DNA of 47,536 nt from SZUA-430 sp964547645 (GCA_964547645.1 CAZJOM010000026.1:1-47536), one strand, 5' to 3'. Positions 39,097 through 47,035 are shown, counted from the first letter of the stretch. Notes: generated by a model not told the origin, from the letters alone. Translations and numbers: made by a program.

Positions 39097-39963
39097 TCAG
39101 TCGCTCAAAGACGCCCAAAGATGCATCGTTGCGTAGGCGCGATACGGGCGCCACGCTTCGGCAAGGCGCAGCACTTCTTTGTCGCTCGTCGTGTTGAGCG
39201 CCTTACGCACGCCGAGGTCGGCGGCAGGGAAGGCATCTGGGTAACCCATGCGCATCGCCATGTAGTGGGCGGTCCAGGGTCCGAAGCCCGGGAGGTCGGC
39301 AATACGTTCGACGAAAGCCTCAAGCGGCTGGTCTGCCGACAGCAGCGCTGCATCGTTGGCGACGGCACGCGCAAATGAGACAATAGTCGCGGCACGGCGG
39401 GAGGTAATGCCAAGTCCGTCCAAGTTCGCGTCCGCAAGCGTTTCGGGATTGGGGAACAACCGGTTCAGCGTCGCACCATTCTTCGAATGTGTCTTCCCGA
39501 ATTCCGTTCCATATCGGTAAGCCACGCGCCCCGCGAGCGTCGAGGCTGCGGCAACGCTGACCTGTTGGCCGAGGATCGCGCGTACGCCCAGCTCGAACGG
39601 ATCCCAGACACCGGGAACGCGCAGGCCGGGGCGCATCTTGAGCGATCGTTTCAGGGCCTCATCGCGGCGAAGGTGGGCAGCGATCGTCTTTCCGGGCGCG
39701 TCGAGGTCGAAGAGGCGGCGGAGTTTATGTTCAATGCCTCGCCCAACTAATCGACCTGCCGCTGGCACTTCCGCAGACAGGGTGCCGCTTACGGGTGCGA
39801 CTGAGACCCGGCCCCGGTTCCGGCCAAGCGTAAACGTCCGGCGATAGGTCTCGCCCTCAACTTCATCGACGCCAGGGATAGCCCGAGCCGCGAAGAACTT
39901 GAGCAAAGCCGACCAGTCGTAGGGAGGGTCCCAGGTCAGGCGCAAGGTCGAAGTTGGCGCCAC
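39097..39963 (-). CDS. alkA: DNA-3-methyladenine glycosylase II
   Basis: Base-excision glycosylase for alkylated purines and pyrimidines. The 288-residue protein has the AlkA N-terminal beta domain (LRLTWDPPYDWSALLKFFAA), then the HhH-GPD domain: DPFELGVRAILGQQVSVAAA, hairpin ADLPGFGPWTAHYMAMRMGY, and the catalytic Asp in AFPAADLGVRKAL. It lacks the Ada methyltransferase part fused in some bacteria. It starts at GTG 39963, 3 bases after the SH3 gene, and is followed by ogt after 1 base; the two repair enzymes should therefore be made together. Confidence 0.93.
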   Translation of the reverse strand: MAPTSTLRLTWDPPYDWSALLKFFAARAIPGVDEVEGETYRRTFTLGRNRGRVSVAPVSGTLSAEVPAAGRLVGRGIEHKLRRLFDLDAPGKTIAAHLRRDEALKRSLKMRPGLRVPGVWDPFELGVRAILGQQVSVAAASTLAGRVAYRYGTEFGKTHSKNGATLNRLFPNPETLADANLDGLGITSRRAATIVSFARAVANDAALLSADQPLEAFVERIADLPGFGPWTAHYMAMRMGYPDAFPAADLGVRKALNTTSDKEVLRLAEAWRPYRAYATMHLWASLSD

Positions 39964-39966
39964 GCC

Positions 39967-40635
39967 TCAGTCGCCGGCGATCAGCGTTTGAATGACCCAC
40001 TTGCCCTTCCGCTTTTCGAAGATGGCGCGGTACTCGATGGGGCTGCGGATGTCCGACGAGAGTACGTAGCCGCGTTGACCCGTGGCGGTCTTGACTTCGT
40101 CCCAATCGTTCGGGCCGGCTTCGTGTTGCATCTTGCCGGCGGAATTGACGACTTCCAGAATGTCGTAACTCAGCTTTGCGATTACGCGAGCGTCGATGTT
40201 CGGCTTCTCCCGCAGAACCGCGGCCGGGTTTGTGGCGACGACGTACGAGAAGGCGTCGAGGCTTTCTGGGAATGCGGCGAAGGCGTAGGGCGCCGCGAAG
40301 CCGCCGGGGACGATGAACTTGCCACCGTTGTCTACGATCAGCGTAAGGACGCTCCAGACCTTCGTGTCCTTGTCGAACGGTTTCCACATTTGGTGGAACT
40401 CGGGGCCACCGTAGTGGCCTCCGAAACTGAGATGAATGTCGGAGGCGAGATAAGTGAAGAGTTTGGCGGCGTCCTTGCGGGCGATCACGTCTTTGAGCTC
40501 GTTGCGGAACTGGACGAAGGACGGATCCTTCGTTGCTTCGTCGATCGGTGGAAGGCGCGTCGGGGCCGGGGGTTCCGCTGCGTGAGCTGCGGCGGTGAGT
40601 GCAAACACGGCAATGCAAAGCCAACGGGCGATCAT
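39967..40635 (-). CDS. Secreted SH3b-domain protein
   Basis: A 222-residue protein with a signal peptide (MIARWLCIAVFALTAAAHAA) starting at ATG 40635, which overlaps the nucleotidyltransferase stop (ATGA). The middle region (VQFRNELKDVIARKDAAKLF, DIHLSFGGHYGGPEFHQMWK) resembles a small helical module of unknown role; residues about 130-195 form a bacterial SH3 domain (NPAAVLREKPNIDARVIAKL, YDILEVVNSAG, VKTATGQRGYVLSSDIRSPI). It ends KRKGKWVIQTLIAGD. Probably periplasmic and peptidoglycan- or protein-binding. Its presence in a run of gcv and DNA repair genes is unexplained. Confidence 0.85.
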   Translation of the reverse strand: MIARWLCIAVFALTAAAHAAEPPAPTRLPPIDEATKDPSFVQFRNELKDVIARKDAAKLFTYLASDIHLSFGGHYGGPEFHQMWKPFDKDTKVWSVLTLIVDNGGKFIVPGGFAAPYAFAAFPESLDAFSYVVATNPAAVLREKPNIDARVIAKLSYDILEVVNSAGKMQHEAGPNDWDEVKTATGQRGYVLSSDIRSPIEYRAIFEKRKGKWVIQTLIAGD

Positions 40636-41213
40636 GCGGCCTCCTCTTTCGCGAAACGGACTGTGGGCCAGTCTTGCATGTAGCGTGCGGCCTTTTCCAG
40701 ATAGCGGGGGCGCGGCGGGCCTTGCCACAGTGGGTTCGGGCGGATCAGCCGATCGAAGATGTCCCCAAGACCTAGCGGCGCGAAGATATCAACGCCGCGC
40801 GCGGTTGGGCGGATGCCGACCATACAGGCGGGCATCAGGAACTGCTTGATACCGTCGCAGGACGAGTGAAGTTGCGGATAGGGGATGTCGAACTTCTTCG
40901 GGTACCATAGGTGGACGCGCGCTTGATTTCTGAGTTGGACCTCGCGCTCGGCGAAGGCGAAGTGTTTCGCCGCGCGTTTGATCCACCGGTCTTCGGCTTC
41001 CTCGGACGTATCGGGGTCGAAGTAGAACAGGTCGTAGTCGAGGATGCCGTGGCCGTGCGGGCGGCCTTCGAGCTTGTTCCAGACAGTTTGGAACAGCACG
41101 CCGCTGACAAGCCAGAGGTCAGGTGCCTCGAACGTCCGCATCGCCGCAAGGAGCGCGGCGATGTCTGGGTCGCTTGCAACGATTTCGCGGAATGCAGCCT
41201 CGCGCTGCGTCAT
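40632..41213 (-). CDS. Nucleotidyltransferase-family protein (DUF925-like)
   Basis: A 193-residue cytoplasmic protein whose pattern fits the nucleotidyltransferase-like family annotated after DUF925. The likely catalytic acidic pair is in LDYDLFYFDPDTSEEA; the N terminus TFEAPDLWLVSGVLFQTVWN and the later HLWYPKKFDIPYPQ segment, plus PTARGVDIFAPLGLGDIFDR, are conserved features as I remember them. Substrate is unknown. The ATG 41213 shares one base with the stop codon of the membrane protein gene upstream, and its stop overlaps the SH3 gene, so translation is coupled throughout. Confidence 0.8.
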   Translation of the reverse strand: MTQREAAFREIVASDPDIAALLAAMRTFEAPDLWLVSGVLFQTVWNKLEGRPHGHGILDYDLFYFDPDTSEEAEDRWIKRAAKHFAFAEREVQLRNQARVHLWYPKKFDIPYPQLHSSCDGIKQFLMPACMVGIRPTARGVDIFAPLGLGDIFDRLIRPNPLWQGPPRPRYLEKAARYMQDWPTVRFAKEEAA

Positions 41214-41956
41214 CACGACTGCGTCAGGAATTGCGCGAACGCCATCCAAACTGCCGGGCTGGCGAAGGCCCAGGTGACGGCGATGTGGGTCGCGACGAGT
41301 ATGGCGGCTGCGTACCAGTAGGCGGGATGGATTCTCTTTGAGTGAACTCGATCGTACGCCATCGCCACGACGAGCAGCAGTTCGGTAACGAACATTCCGC
41401 CTTGCGGACCCCACGCGGCCACACCGAGTGGGACGGCGATGCGGCCGGTGCCGGGCCCCGTGACCGAGAACATCGCAGCAAGCATCAGGCGCTTGTGCCA
41501 GTCGCTGTGGCTGCGGTTCCAAAGCGCCATCGCCACCAACAACAGCGAACTCGTCATGCCGATCAGGGGCAACGCCATGAAGGCGAGCGGCGGCGGCGCC
41601 TCCGGCGGTACATGGCCGAGTTCGCCGGCCTTGATCGCCGTCCAGAAACCCAACATCGCCATGAGGCCGAACAGCAACGCGCCCATCATGCCCAATTGGC
41701 GGTGTAGGGCGGCGTTATTGTTCAAGATCAGCGCGGCTTGGGTGACGAAGAGCACCATCCAAAGCGTGCCGACGACACCGTGCGCGAACGACAATGTCGA
41801 CAGCGGCGGTACGGGGGCTTGGATGACCGGCTTGAGGTAGAACGACGGGGCGAAGCCCAAGAAGAGAATCGCCACCGAGACAATCGACATGATGAGGAAG
41901 AAGCGCGATTCCGATTGGAACCGGCTCTTGCCCGCTGATGCGTCGACTGTGGTCAT
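41213..41956 (-). CDS. Seven-helix membrane protein of unknown function
   Basis: A 247-residue protein with seven hydrophobic helices, for example FFLIMSIVSVAILFLGFAPS, GVVGTLWMVLFVTQAALILN, LGMMGALLFGLMAMLGFWTA, MALPLIGMTSSLLLVAMALW and AYWYAAAILVATHIAVTWAF. His residues recur at helix ends (HRQLG, DWHKRLML), a pattern seen in heme-related or DUF2306-like membrane proteins, but no firm family can be given. The start lies 4 bases after the gcvPB stop, so it is probably expressed with the glycine cleavage genes. The polar N terminus (TVDASAGKSRFQSES) has no signal peptide. Confidence 0.78.
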   Translation of the reverse strand: MTTVDASAGKSRFQSESRFFLIMSIVSVAILFLGFAPSFYLKPVIQAPVPPLSTLSFAHGVVGTLWMVLFVTQAALILNNNAALHRQLGMMGALLFGLMAMLGFWTAIKAGELGHVPPEAPPPLAFMALPLIGMTSSLLLVAMALWNRSHSDWHKRLMLAAMFSVTGPGTGRIAVPLGVAAWGPQGGMFVTELLLVVAMAYDRVHSKRIHPAYWYAAAILVATHIAVTWAFASPAVWMAFAQFLTQS

Positions 41957-41960
41957 GTGC

Positions 41961-43532
41961 CTACTCCGCCGCTTGGGCCTTTGTGACTGGTGGGCTCCAA
42001 CGTAGCACGGGTTTGCGGGCGGCGGCGGTTTCGTCGAGCCGGCGGCGCGGGGCGAAGTGCGGGGCGCCTTCGAAGCGCGCCGTGTTGCCGGCTTTCGCTT
42101 CCGCCGTTAGGCCGCGCATGACCTTGATGAACTCGTCGAGCGCGTATTTCGACTCCGTTTCCGTGGGCTCGATCAGCATGGCGCCGTGGACGACGAGCGG
42201 GAAGTACATCGTCATCGGATGGTAGCCCTCGTCGATCAGCGCCTTGGCGATGTCGAGCGTTGTGACGCCGGTCTCCTTCAAGAAGCTATCGTCGAATAGT
42301 GCTTCGTGCATGCAGGGGCCGTTGCCGAACGGGGCGGAGATTTCGTCCTTGAGCGAAGCGAGCACATAGTTCGCGTTCAGCACCGCATCGCCCGCGACTT
42401 GGGCGAGGCCGTCGGCGCCGTGGCTGAGCATGTAAGTCATCGCGCGGGTGAACATGCCCATCTGGCCGTGGAAGGCGCTCATGCGGCCGAACGGGGCTGC
42501 GTCGTGTGTTTTGGCGGCGCGCTCATCTTCGATCAATTCGAAGCCGCGTTCGCCGTGCACGATCAGCGGCAGCGGTGCGTAGGGCGCGAGCGCTGCCGAC
42601 AGCACAACCGGGCCGGCGCCGGGGCCGCCGCCGCCGTGCGGAGTCGAAAACGTCTTGTGCAGGTTGATGTGCATGGCGTCGATGCCGAGATCGCCGGGGC
42701 GGACGCGGCCGACGATGGCGTTGAAGTTGGCGCCATCGCAGTAGAAATAGGCGCCGGCCTTGTGAACCGCCGCGGAGATTTCGAGCATCTCGTTTTCGAA
42801 CAGGCCGCAGGTATTCGGGTTCGTCAGCATAATCGCGGCGACATGCGGCCCGAGCTTCGCCTTCAATGCTTCGAGATCGACGCGGCCGCGGTCGTTGGCG
42901 GGGACCTCTTCCACCGTGTACCCGACGAGCGCGGCCGTGGCGGGGTTCGTGCCGTGTGCGGATTCGGGGACGAGCACGACGTTGCGCTTCTGGCCGTGCG
43001 CTTCGTGCGCGGCTTTGATCGCCATCAGGCCGCAGAGTTCGCCGTGCGCACCGGCCTTCGGGCTCATCGCCACCGCCGGCATGTTCGTCAGCATCTTCAG
43101 CCAGTGCGCCAGGTGATCGATCAGCCCGAGCGCGCCTTGGATCGTCGAGACGGGTTGCAGCGGGTGGATGTCCGCGAAACCGGGAAGCCGCGCCATCTTT
43201 TCGTTGAGGCGCGGGTTGTGCTTCATCGTGCAGGAGCCCAGCGGATAGAAGCCGCTGTCGATCGCGTAGTTCTTGCGGCTCAGGCGCACGTAGTGGCGCA
43301 CGACTTCGGGTTCGCTGAGACCGGGTAAGCCGATCGGGCCGCGACGGCGCAGGCCACCGAGCCGATCGTGCTTCAGTTCGGGTTCCGGCAGGTCGACGCC
43401 GGACTTGCCGGTGCGGCCGAGTTCGAAGATCAGGGGTTCTTCATGATCGAGCCCGCGGTGGCCGGAGATCGTGGCGAGTTCGGCGTGCGGAACGGCGGTG
43501 CCCATCGTCGGGCGGCCTTGCTTGTTCATCAT
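41961..43532 (-). CDS. gcvPB: Glycine dehydrogenase (decarboxylating) subunit 2
   Basis: Second subunit of split P protein, which decarboxylates glycine and passes the aminomethyl group to lipoyl-GcvH. At 523 residues it has normal length. The PLP lysine is Lys293 in INLHKTFSTPHGGGGPGAGP; other family blocks are FYPLGSCTMKHNPRLNEKMA, AGAHGELCGLMAIKAAHEAH, VPESAHGTNPATAALVGYTV and GYHPMTMYFPLVVHGAMLIE. The ATG overlaps the gcvPA stop (ATGA). The N-terminal extension (MMNKQGRPTMGTAVPHAE) is short and basic. Confidence 0.97.
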   Translation of the reverse strand: MMNKQGRPTMGTAVPHAELATISGHRGLDHEEPLIFELGRTGKSGVDLPEPELKHDRLGGLRRRGPIGLPGLSEPEVVRHYVRLSRKNYAIDSGFYPLGSCTMKHNPRLNEKMARLPGFADIHPLQPVSTIQGALGLIDHLAHWLKMLTNMPAVAMSPKAGAHGELCGLMAIKAAHEAHGQKRNVVLVPESAHGTNPATAALVGYTVEEVPANDRGRVDLEALKAKLGPHVAAIMLTNPNTCGLFENEMLEISAAVHKAGAYFYCDGANFNAIVGRVRPGDLGIDAMHINLHKTFSTPHGGGGPGAGPVVLSAALAPYAPLPLIVHGERGFELIEDERAAKTHDAAPFGRMSAFHGQMGMFTRAMTYMLSHGADGLAQVAGDAVLNANYVLASLKDEISAPFGNGPCMHEALFDDSFLKETGVTTLDIAKALIDEGYHPMTMYFPLVVHGAMLIEPTETESKYALDEFIKVMRGLTAEAKAGNTARFEGAPHFAPRRRLDETAAARKPVLRWSPPVTKAQAAE

Positions 43533-44848
43533 GAGAGCACCTTGGTCAGGGCGGCCGCAAAGGCATCGATGTCGGCGGGCGTTGTGGTTTCGGTGACGGC
43601 GACAAGCAGCAAGTTCGCCGCTTGTTTGTCGTGCGGCTTCAGGCGCGAGACGGGGACGCCGGCGATGATTTCTTCTTCGGCGAGCGCGTCAACGATCGGC
43701 GCGGCGGGCTTCGGCAGTTTTAGCGTGAATTCGTTGAAGAACGTCGGCGTCACCAGTTCGACGCCCTTCACGCGGGTGAGTTTGTCGGCGGCCTGGACGG
43801 CGCGATCATGGTTCAGGGCGGCCAGTTTGTGAAAGCCTTCTTCGCCGAGTAGCGACAAGTGGATTGTGAACGCCAGCACGCAGAGGCCGGAGTTCGTGCA
43901 GATGTTGCTGGTCGCCTTTTCGCGGCGGATGTGTTGCTCGCGGGTCGAGAGCGTCAGCACGTAGCCGCGGCGGCCTTCGACGTCCGTCGTCTCGCCGCAG
44001 AGGCGGCCGGGCATTTGGCGCAGGAATTTTTGGCGCGTGGCGAAGAGGCCGACATAAGGCCCGCCGAAGTTGAGCGCGTTGCCGATCGACTGCCCCTCGC
44101 CCACCACGATGTCGGCACCCATTTCGCCGGGCGGTGTGATCGCGCCGAGAGAGACAATCTCCGTGACCACCGCGATGAGGAGTGCGCCTTTCGCGTGGGC
44201 GGCGTCGGAGAGCGGCGTCAGATCGCGGATCGAGCCGTAGAAGTCGGGGTTCTGGACGACGAAGCAGGCGGTCTTGTCGTCGAGCGCGGTTTCGTTGCCT
44301 TCGACGATTTCGAGGCCGGCGGATTCAGCGGTCGTGCGGACGGTTTCGACGTAGTGCGGGTGCAGGTTCGGCGAAAGGACGATGCGCTTCCGGTTCGTCA
44401 CGCGGGCGGCCATGAGCACGCCTTCGGCGGTCGCGGTAGAGCCGTCGTAGAGGCTGGCGTTTGCGACTTCCATGCCGGTCAGCATCGCGACCTGGGTTTG
44501 GAATTCGAACAGATATTGCAGCGTGCCCTGCGCGATTTCCGGCTGGTAGGGCGTGTAGCTGGTCAGGAATTCGGAGCGCTGGATCAGGTGGTCGACCGAG
44601 GCGGGAACATGGTGGCGATAGGCGCCGGCGCCGCAGAAGAACGGCACGCTGCCGGCCGCGACATTGCGGGCGGCGAGCTTGGCCATTTGGCGCTCGACCT
44701 CAAGTTCGCCGGCATGCATCGGCAGGTCGGTCAGCGTCGTCAGGTACGCCGCGCGCGGCACGTCGCGGTAGAGGTCGTCGATCGACTTGGCGCCGATCAC
44801 GCCCAGCATGGCTTTGCGGTCGGCGTCGGTGAGCGGCAGGTAACGCAT
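43529..44848 (-). CDS. gcvPA: Glycine dehydrogenase (decarboxylating) subunit 1
   Basis: First subunit of the split P protein. The 439-residue chain starts MRYLPLTDADRKAMLGVIGA and includes PFFCGAGAYRHHVPASVDHL, TSYTPYQPEIAQGTLQYLFE, YDGSTATAEGVLMAARVTNR and RREKATSNICTNSGLCVLAF, all conserved. It has no PLP lysine itself and requires GcvPB. The start overlaps the gcvH stop by one base (TGATG). Split GcvP is usual in Rhizobiales-like and Gram-positive genomes and contrasts with the single chain of enterobacteria. Confidence 0.97.
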   Translation of the reverse strand: MRYLPLTDADRKAMLGVIGAKSIDDLYRDVPRAAYLTTLTDLPMHAGELEVERQMAKLAARNVAAGSVPFFCGAGAYRHHVPASVDHLIQRSEFLTSYTPYQPEIAQGTLQYLFEFQTQVAMLTGMEVANASLYDGSTATAEGVLMAARVTNRKRIVLSPNLHPHYVETVRTTAESAGLEIVEGNETALDDKTACFVVQNPDFYGSIRDLTPLSDAAHAKGALLIAVVTEIVSLGAITPPGEMGADIVVGEGQSIGNALNFGGPYVGLFATRQKFLRQMPGRLCGETTDVEGRRGYVLTLSTREQHIRREKATSNICTNSGLCVLAFTIHLSLLGEEGFHKLAALNHDRAVQAADKLTRVKGVELVTPTFFNEFTLKLPKPAAPIVDALAEEEIIAGVPVSRLKPHDKQAANLLLVAVTETTTPADIDAFAAALTKVLS

Positions 44849-45219
44849 CAGAGGCCCTTTACGTAGGTTTGGTAGTCGGCCTCGCTCATCAGGTCGTTGA
44901 GCTCGGCGGCGTTTTTGATTTTGAGTTTGAGGAACCAGCCGGTGCCGGCGGCGTCGGCATTGACCTTCGCGGGTTCCGCTTCGAGCGCGCTGTTGACCTC
45001 GACGACTTCGCCGGAGATCGGGGCGTAGACTTCGCTTGCGGCCTTGACGCTTTCGACGACGGCGGCCTCACCGCCCTTGTCGACCGCTTTGCCGACGGCC
45101 GGGAGCTCGACGAAGACGACGTCGCCGAGCTGTTCCGCCGCGTAGGCGGTGATGCCGACGGTCGCGACGTTGCCTTCAACGCGAACCCATTCGTGGTCTT
45201 TGGTGTATTTCGTGGTCAT
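44848..45219 (-). CDS. gcvH: Glycine cleavage system H protein
   Basis: Lipoyl carrier protein shuttling the aminomethyl group between P, T and L proteins. 123 residues from ATG 45219 (MTTKYTKDHEWVRVEGNVAT); a start at 45231 would add four residues and is less likely. The lipoylated residue is Lys59 in AAVVESVKAASEVYAPISGE. The C terminus WFLKLKIKNAAELNDLMSEA is standard. It begins 8 bases after the gcvT stop. Confidence 0.97.
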   Translation of the reverse strand: MTTKYTKDHEWVRVEGNVATVGITAYAAEQLGDVVFVELPAVGKAVDKGGEAAVVESVKAASEVYAPISGEVVEVNSALEAEPAKVNADAAGTGWFLKLKIKNAAELNDLMSEADYQTYVKGL

Positions 45220-45227
45220 CGGTGATC

Positions 45228-46376
45228 TCAAGGTTTGTGGAAGCGTTTGGGAACGAAAGGCATCGGCACGACGCGGGCCGGAAGTTTTTGGCCGCGGACG
45301 ATCAGGCCCAACTCCGTGCCGTCGTTGGCGACGTCGGGTCTGACGTAGCCCATGGCGATGGGGCCGTTGACGCTGGGGCCGAAGCCGCCGGAGGTGATGC
45401 GGCCGGCGGGGGCGCCGGAGCTGTCGACGATCTCCGTGCCTTCGCGGGCCGGGGCGCGGCCGTCGGGTTTGATGCCGACGCGGACGCGTTTCGCGCCGTT
45501 GAAGAGTTGGTCCATGATCTTGTCGGCGCCGGGGAAGCCTTTTTCCAGCTTGCGGCGTTTGCCGATGGCCCAGGTGAGGTTTGCCTCGACGGGCGTCGTG
45601 GTTTCGTCGATGTCGTGACCGTAGAGACAGAGGCCGGCTTCGAGGCGCAGGCTGTCGCGGGCGCCGAGGCCGATGGGGGCGACTTCGCTTTGCGCGAGGA
45701 GCACCCGGGCGAAGGCAACGGCCATCGCGCCAGGGACGGAGATTTCGTAGCCATCTTCGCCGGTGTAGCCGGAGCGGGAGACGTACAGATCCGCACGCTC
45801 CCAGGCGAAGTTTGCGATTGTCATGAAGCTCATCGCCGCAACACCGGGCACTATGCGTTCCAGCACCTCAGCCGCTTTCGGACCCTGCAACGCGACGAGC
45901 GCGCGATCGTCGAGACGTTCGAGCTTGGCGCGGCCCTTGAGGCTCGCCGCGATGTGAGCGAAGTCGGCGTCTTTCGTGCCGGCGTTGACGACCAGGAACA
46001 GTGTTCCCGCGTCTGTGGGCGCGACCGGGCGGCTCACCATGAAGTCGTCGCGGATGCCGCCTTCGTCGTTGAGCAGCAACGTGTAGCGGATCTGACCGGG
46101 CTTTAGACCCTTGATCTCGCCCGGCGTCAGCGTTTCGAGCAGCGCGGCGATCCCGTCGTGGCCGCCCGGACCTTCGAGCCGCAGGAACGCCTGGCCCATG
46201 TGCGAGACGTCGAACAACCCGGCCGCCGCGCGGGTGTGAAGGTGCTCCTTCATGATGCCGGCTGGGAATTGCACGGGCATCTCGTAGCCGGCGAACGGCA
46301 CTATCTTGCCGCCGAGTTCGACGTTCAAGGCGTAGAGCGGTGTGCGCTTCAGATCGTTAGGGGCCGGATCGGCCAT
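45228..46376 (-). CDS. gcvT: Glycine cleavage system T protein (aminomethyltransferase)
   Basis: Transfers the methylene group of the H-protein intermediate to tetrahydrofolate and releases ammonia. 382 residues from ATG 46376 (MADPAPNDLKRTPLYALNVE), supported by the GGAG at 46382-46385. Folate-domain motifs: GKIVPFAGYEMPVQFPAGIM, AAGLFDVSHMGQAFLRLEGP, SRSGYTGEDGYEISVPGAMA and ARDSLRLEAGLCLYGHDIDE with the conserved Asp. It is the first gene behind the tandem glycine riboswitch. Order T-H-PA-PB is common in Alphaproteobacteria. Confidence 0.97.
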   Translation of the reverse strand: MADPAPNDLKRTPLYALNVELGGKIVPFAGYEMPVQFPAGIMKEHLHTRAAAGLFDVSHMGQAFLRLEGPGGHDGIAALLETLTPGEIKGLKPGQIRYTLLLNDEGGIRDDFMVSRPVAPTDAGTLFLVVNAGTKDADFAHIAASLKGRAKLERLDDRALVALQGPKAAEVLERIVPGVAAMSFMTIANFAWERADLYVSRSGYTGEDGYEISVPGAMAVAFARVLLAQSEVAPIGLGARDSLRLEAGLCLYGHDIDETTTPVEANLTWAIGKRRKLEKGFPGADKIMDQLFNGAKRVRVGIKPDGRAPAREGTEIVDSSGAPAGRITSGGFGPSVNGPIAMGYVRPDVANDGTELGLIVRGQKLPARVVPMPFVPKRFHKP

Positions 46377-46381
46377 GGTGT

Positions 46382-46437
46382 CTCCAGGTCTCGCAAATAG
46401 TTCCCCGCGCTCCCGCTTCGCCAAGTGGCTTCGCGGG
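46382..46437 (-). promoter_or_regulatory. Expression platform of the glycine riboswitch
   Basis: On the minus strand, GACCTG (46390-46385) adjoins the gcvT Shine-Dalgarno GGAG (46385-46382) and is perfectly complementary to CAGGTC (46465-46460), part of the conserved 3' end of aptamer II. Pairing would hide the ribosome site when the aptamer is unfolded. A hairpin (46412-46437, 5-bp CCCGC/GCGGG stem, GAA/GAA internal loop, 3-bp GCC/GGC stem) lies between. No T tract is present, so translational control is more likely than termination. Confidence 0.5.
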
Positions 46438-46445
46438 ACACAGCC

Positions 46446-46645
46446 CTATCTGTCATGAGGACCTGAGAGATTTCGCGAGCGGTTTCCCCCTCGCCTACCC
46501 CGTCGGTGGAGCGCCGAAATCGTGGGCGCTCGCTTTCCAGACTGTCATCGCCTTTGCGGTCCCGGGTGCCTGAGAGATTCCAGGGCGGTTGCTCCTTCGG
46601 CGGCCCGCCTTCGCCCGCGTGGGCTATGGCGTGGCTCTCTTCCGC
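46446..46645 (-). ncRNA. Tandem glycine riboswitch
   Basis: Two consecutive aptamers on the minus strand upstream of gcvT. Aptamer I (about 46645-46555) contains GGAAGAGAGCC, GCCGAAGGAGCAA, and CTCTCAGGCACCCGGGACCGC-type closing sequence; aptamer II (about 46548-46446) contains TCTGGAAAGCGAGCGCC, GCGCTCCACCGACGGGGTA, GGGGGAAACC and AATCTCTCAGG with the closing GACAG/CTGTC-type stem. Both have the diagnostic CTCTCAGG 3' core. Glycine-binding riboswitches normally turn on the glycine cleavage operon when glycine is abundant; that fits the operon here. Confidence 0.93.
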
Positions 46646-46731
46646 AAAGGGTCGAATGGTTGGCCATTTGAGCAGCGCCATCGCGGCGGGCCCCAACGTT
46701 GAACCGAACGTGGCGCGCGGGCGGTCCCAAG

Positions 46732-46956
46732 TCAATCAACACGAGCGCGCAGGCATGGGGAAAGCGGCGGTTTCCGCGGTTCTGAAGGCGGACACGCCGG
46801 ACAGGGGTCTTTGTCCGCGATGCACTGTCCGCAAAGCGCAAGAGCCCACAAGAAGCGCGCCCAAATAACGAGCAGCCCGGCCGCCGAGGGGCGCCGGGCG
46901 CACGTCCACCAATACTTATTTTGAGCGCCGAATATCGCCGAAAGCGCCGAGAACAT
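46732..46956 (-). CDS. Candidate small membrane protein under a LexA box (uncertain)
   Basis: A 74-codon frame, MFSALSAIFGAQNKYWWTCA onward, whose ATG lies inside the LexA-like box. It contains one hydrophobic stretch (AAGLLVIWARFLWALALCGQ) and a Cys/Pro-rich tail (CIADKDPCPACPPSEPRKPP) with a CPAC motif. SOS-induced small membrane inhibitors of division are known in Caulobacter (SidA, DidA), but I see no recognised homology. Against it: no Shine-Dalgarno, Arg-rich tail and an upstream start that is also open (46995). It could instead be noncoding leader of the gcv transcript. Confidence 0.25.
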   Translation of the reverse strand: MFSALSAIFGAQNKYWWTCARRPSAAGLLVIWARFLWALALCGQCIADKDPCPACPPSEPRKPPLSPCLRARVD

Positions 46957-46965
46957 AAAGCGAAC
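46951..46965. promoter_or_regulatory. LexA (SOS) box of the alphaproteobacterial type
   Basis: GAACATAAAGCGAAC is an exact GAAC-N7-GAAC direct repeat (GTTC-N7-GTTC on the minus strand), the established LexA site of Alphaproteobacteria; both repeats extend to GAACA. On the minus strand it overlaps a -10-like CTTTAT that lies 17 bases from TTGGAC, so a repressed promoter reading towards gcvT is plausible. Confidence 0.6.
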
Positions 46966-47035
46966 AAATTGTCGCGGGTCCAACAAACTCAACACACACT
47001 GCGAGCTCGCTGCGCGCTGATTTCGTCGCCGGGCG

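Larger units (their letters stand above)
46657..47035. other. Gene-poor interval between glycine riboswitch and DUF1501 gene
   Basis: About 380 bases without a sure gene. It holds the LexA box (46951-46965), the doubtful ORF 46732-46956, and a possible weak promoter for the riboswitch transcript (TTGACT, minus strand 46735-46730). No tRNA, repeat or terminator is seen. Confidence 0.5.

Noticed and set aside
40632..41522. Longer reading frame for the nucleotidyltransferase-like protein
   Set aside because: The extra 100 residues are Arg/Pro-rich antisense-like sequence over the 7TM gene; ATG 41213 gives the family N terminus and a tight overlap with the preceding gene.
46545..46967. A 140-codon minus-strand frame over the glycine riboswitch
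   Set aside because: It overlaps conserved riboswitch sequence and has an Arg-rich, non-protein-like composition.
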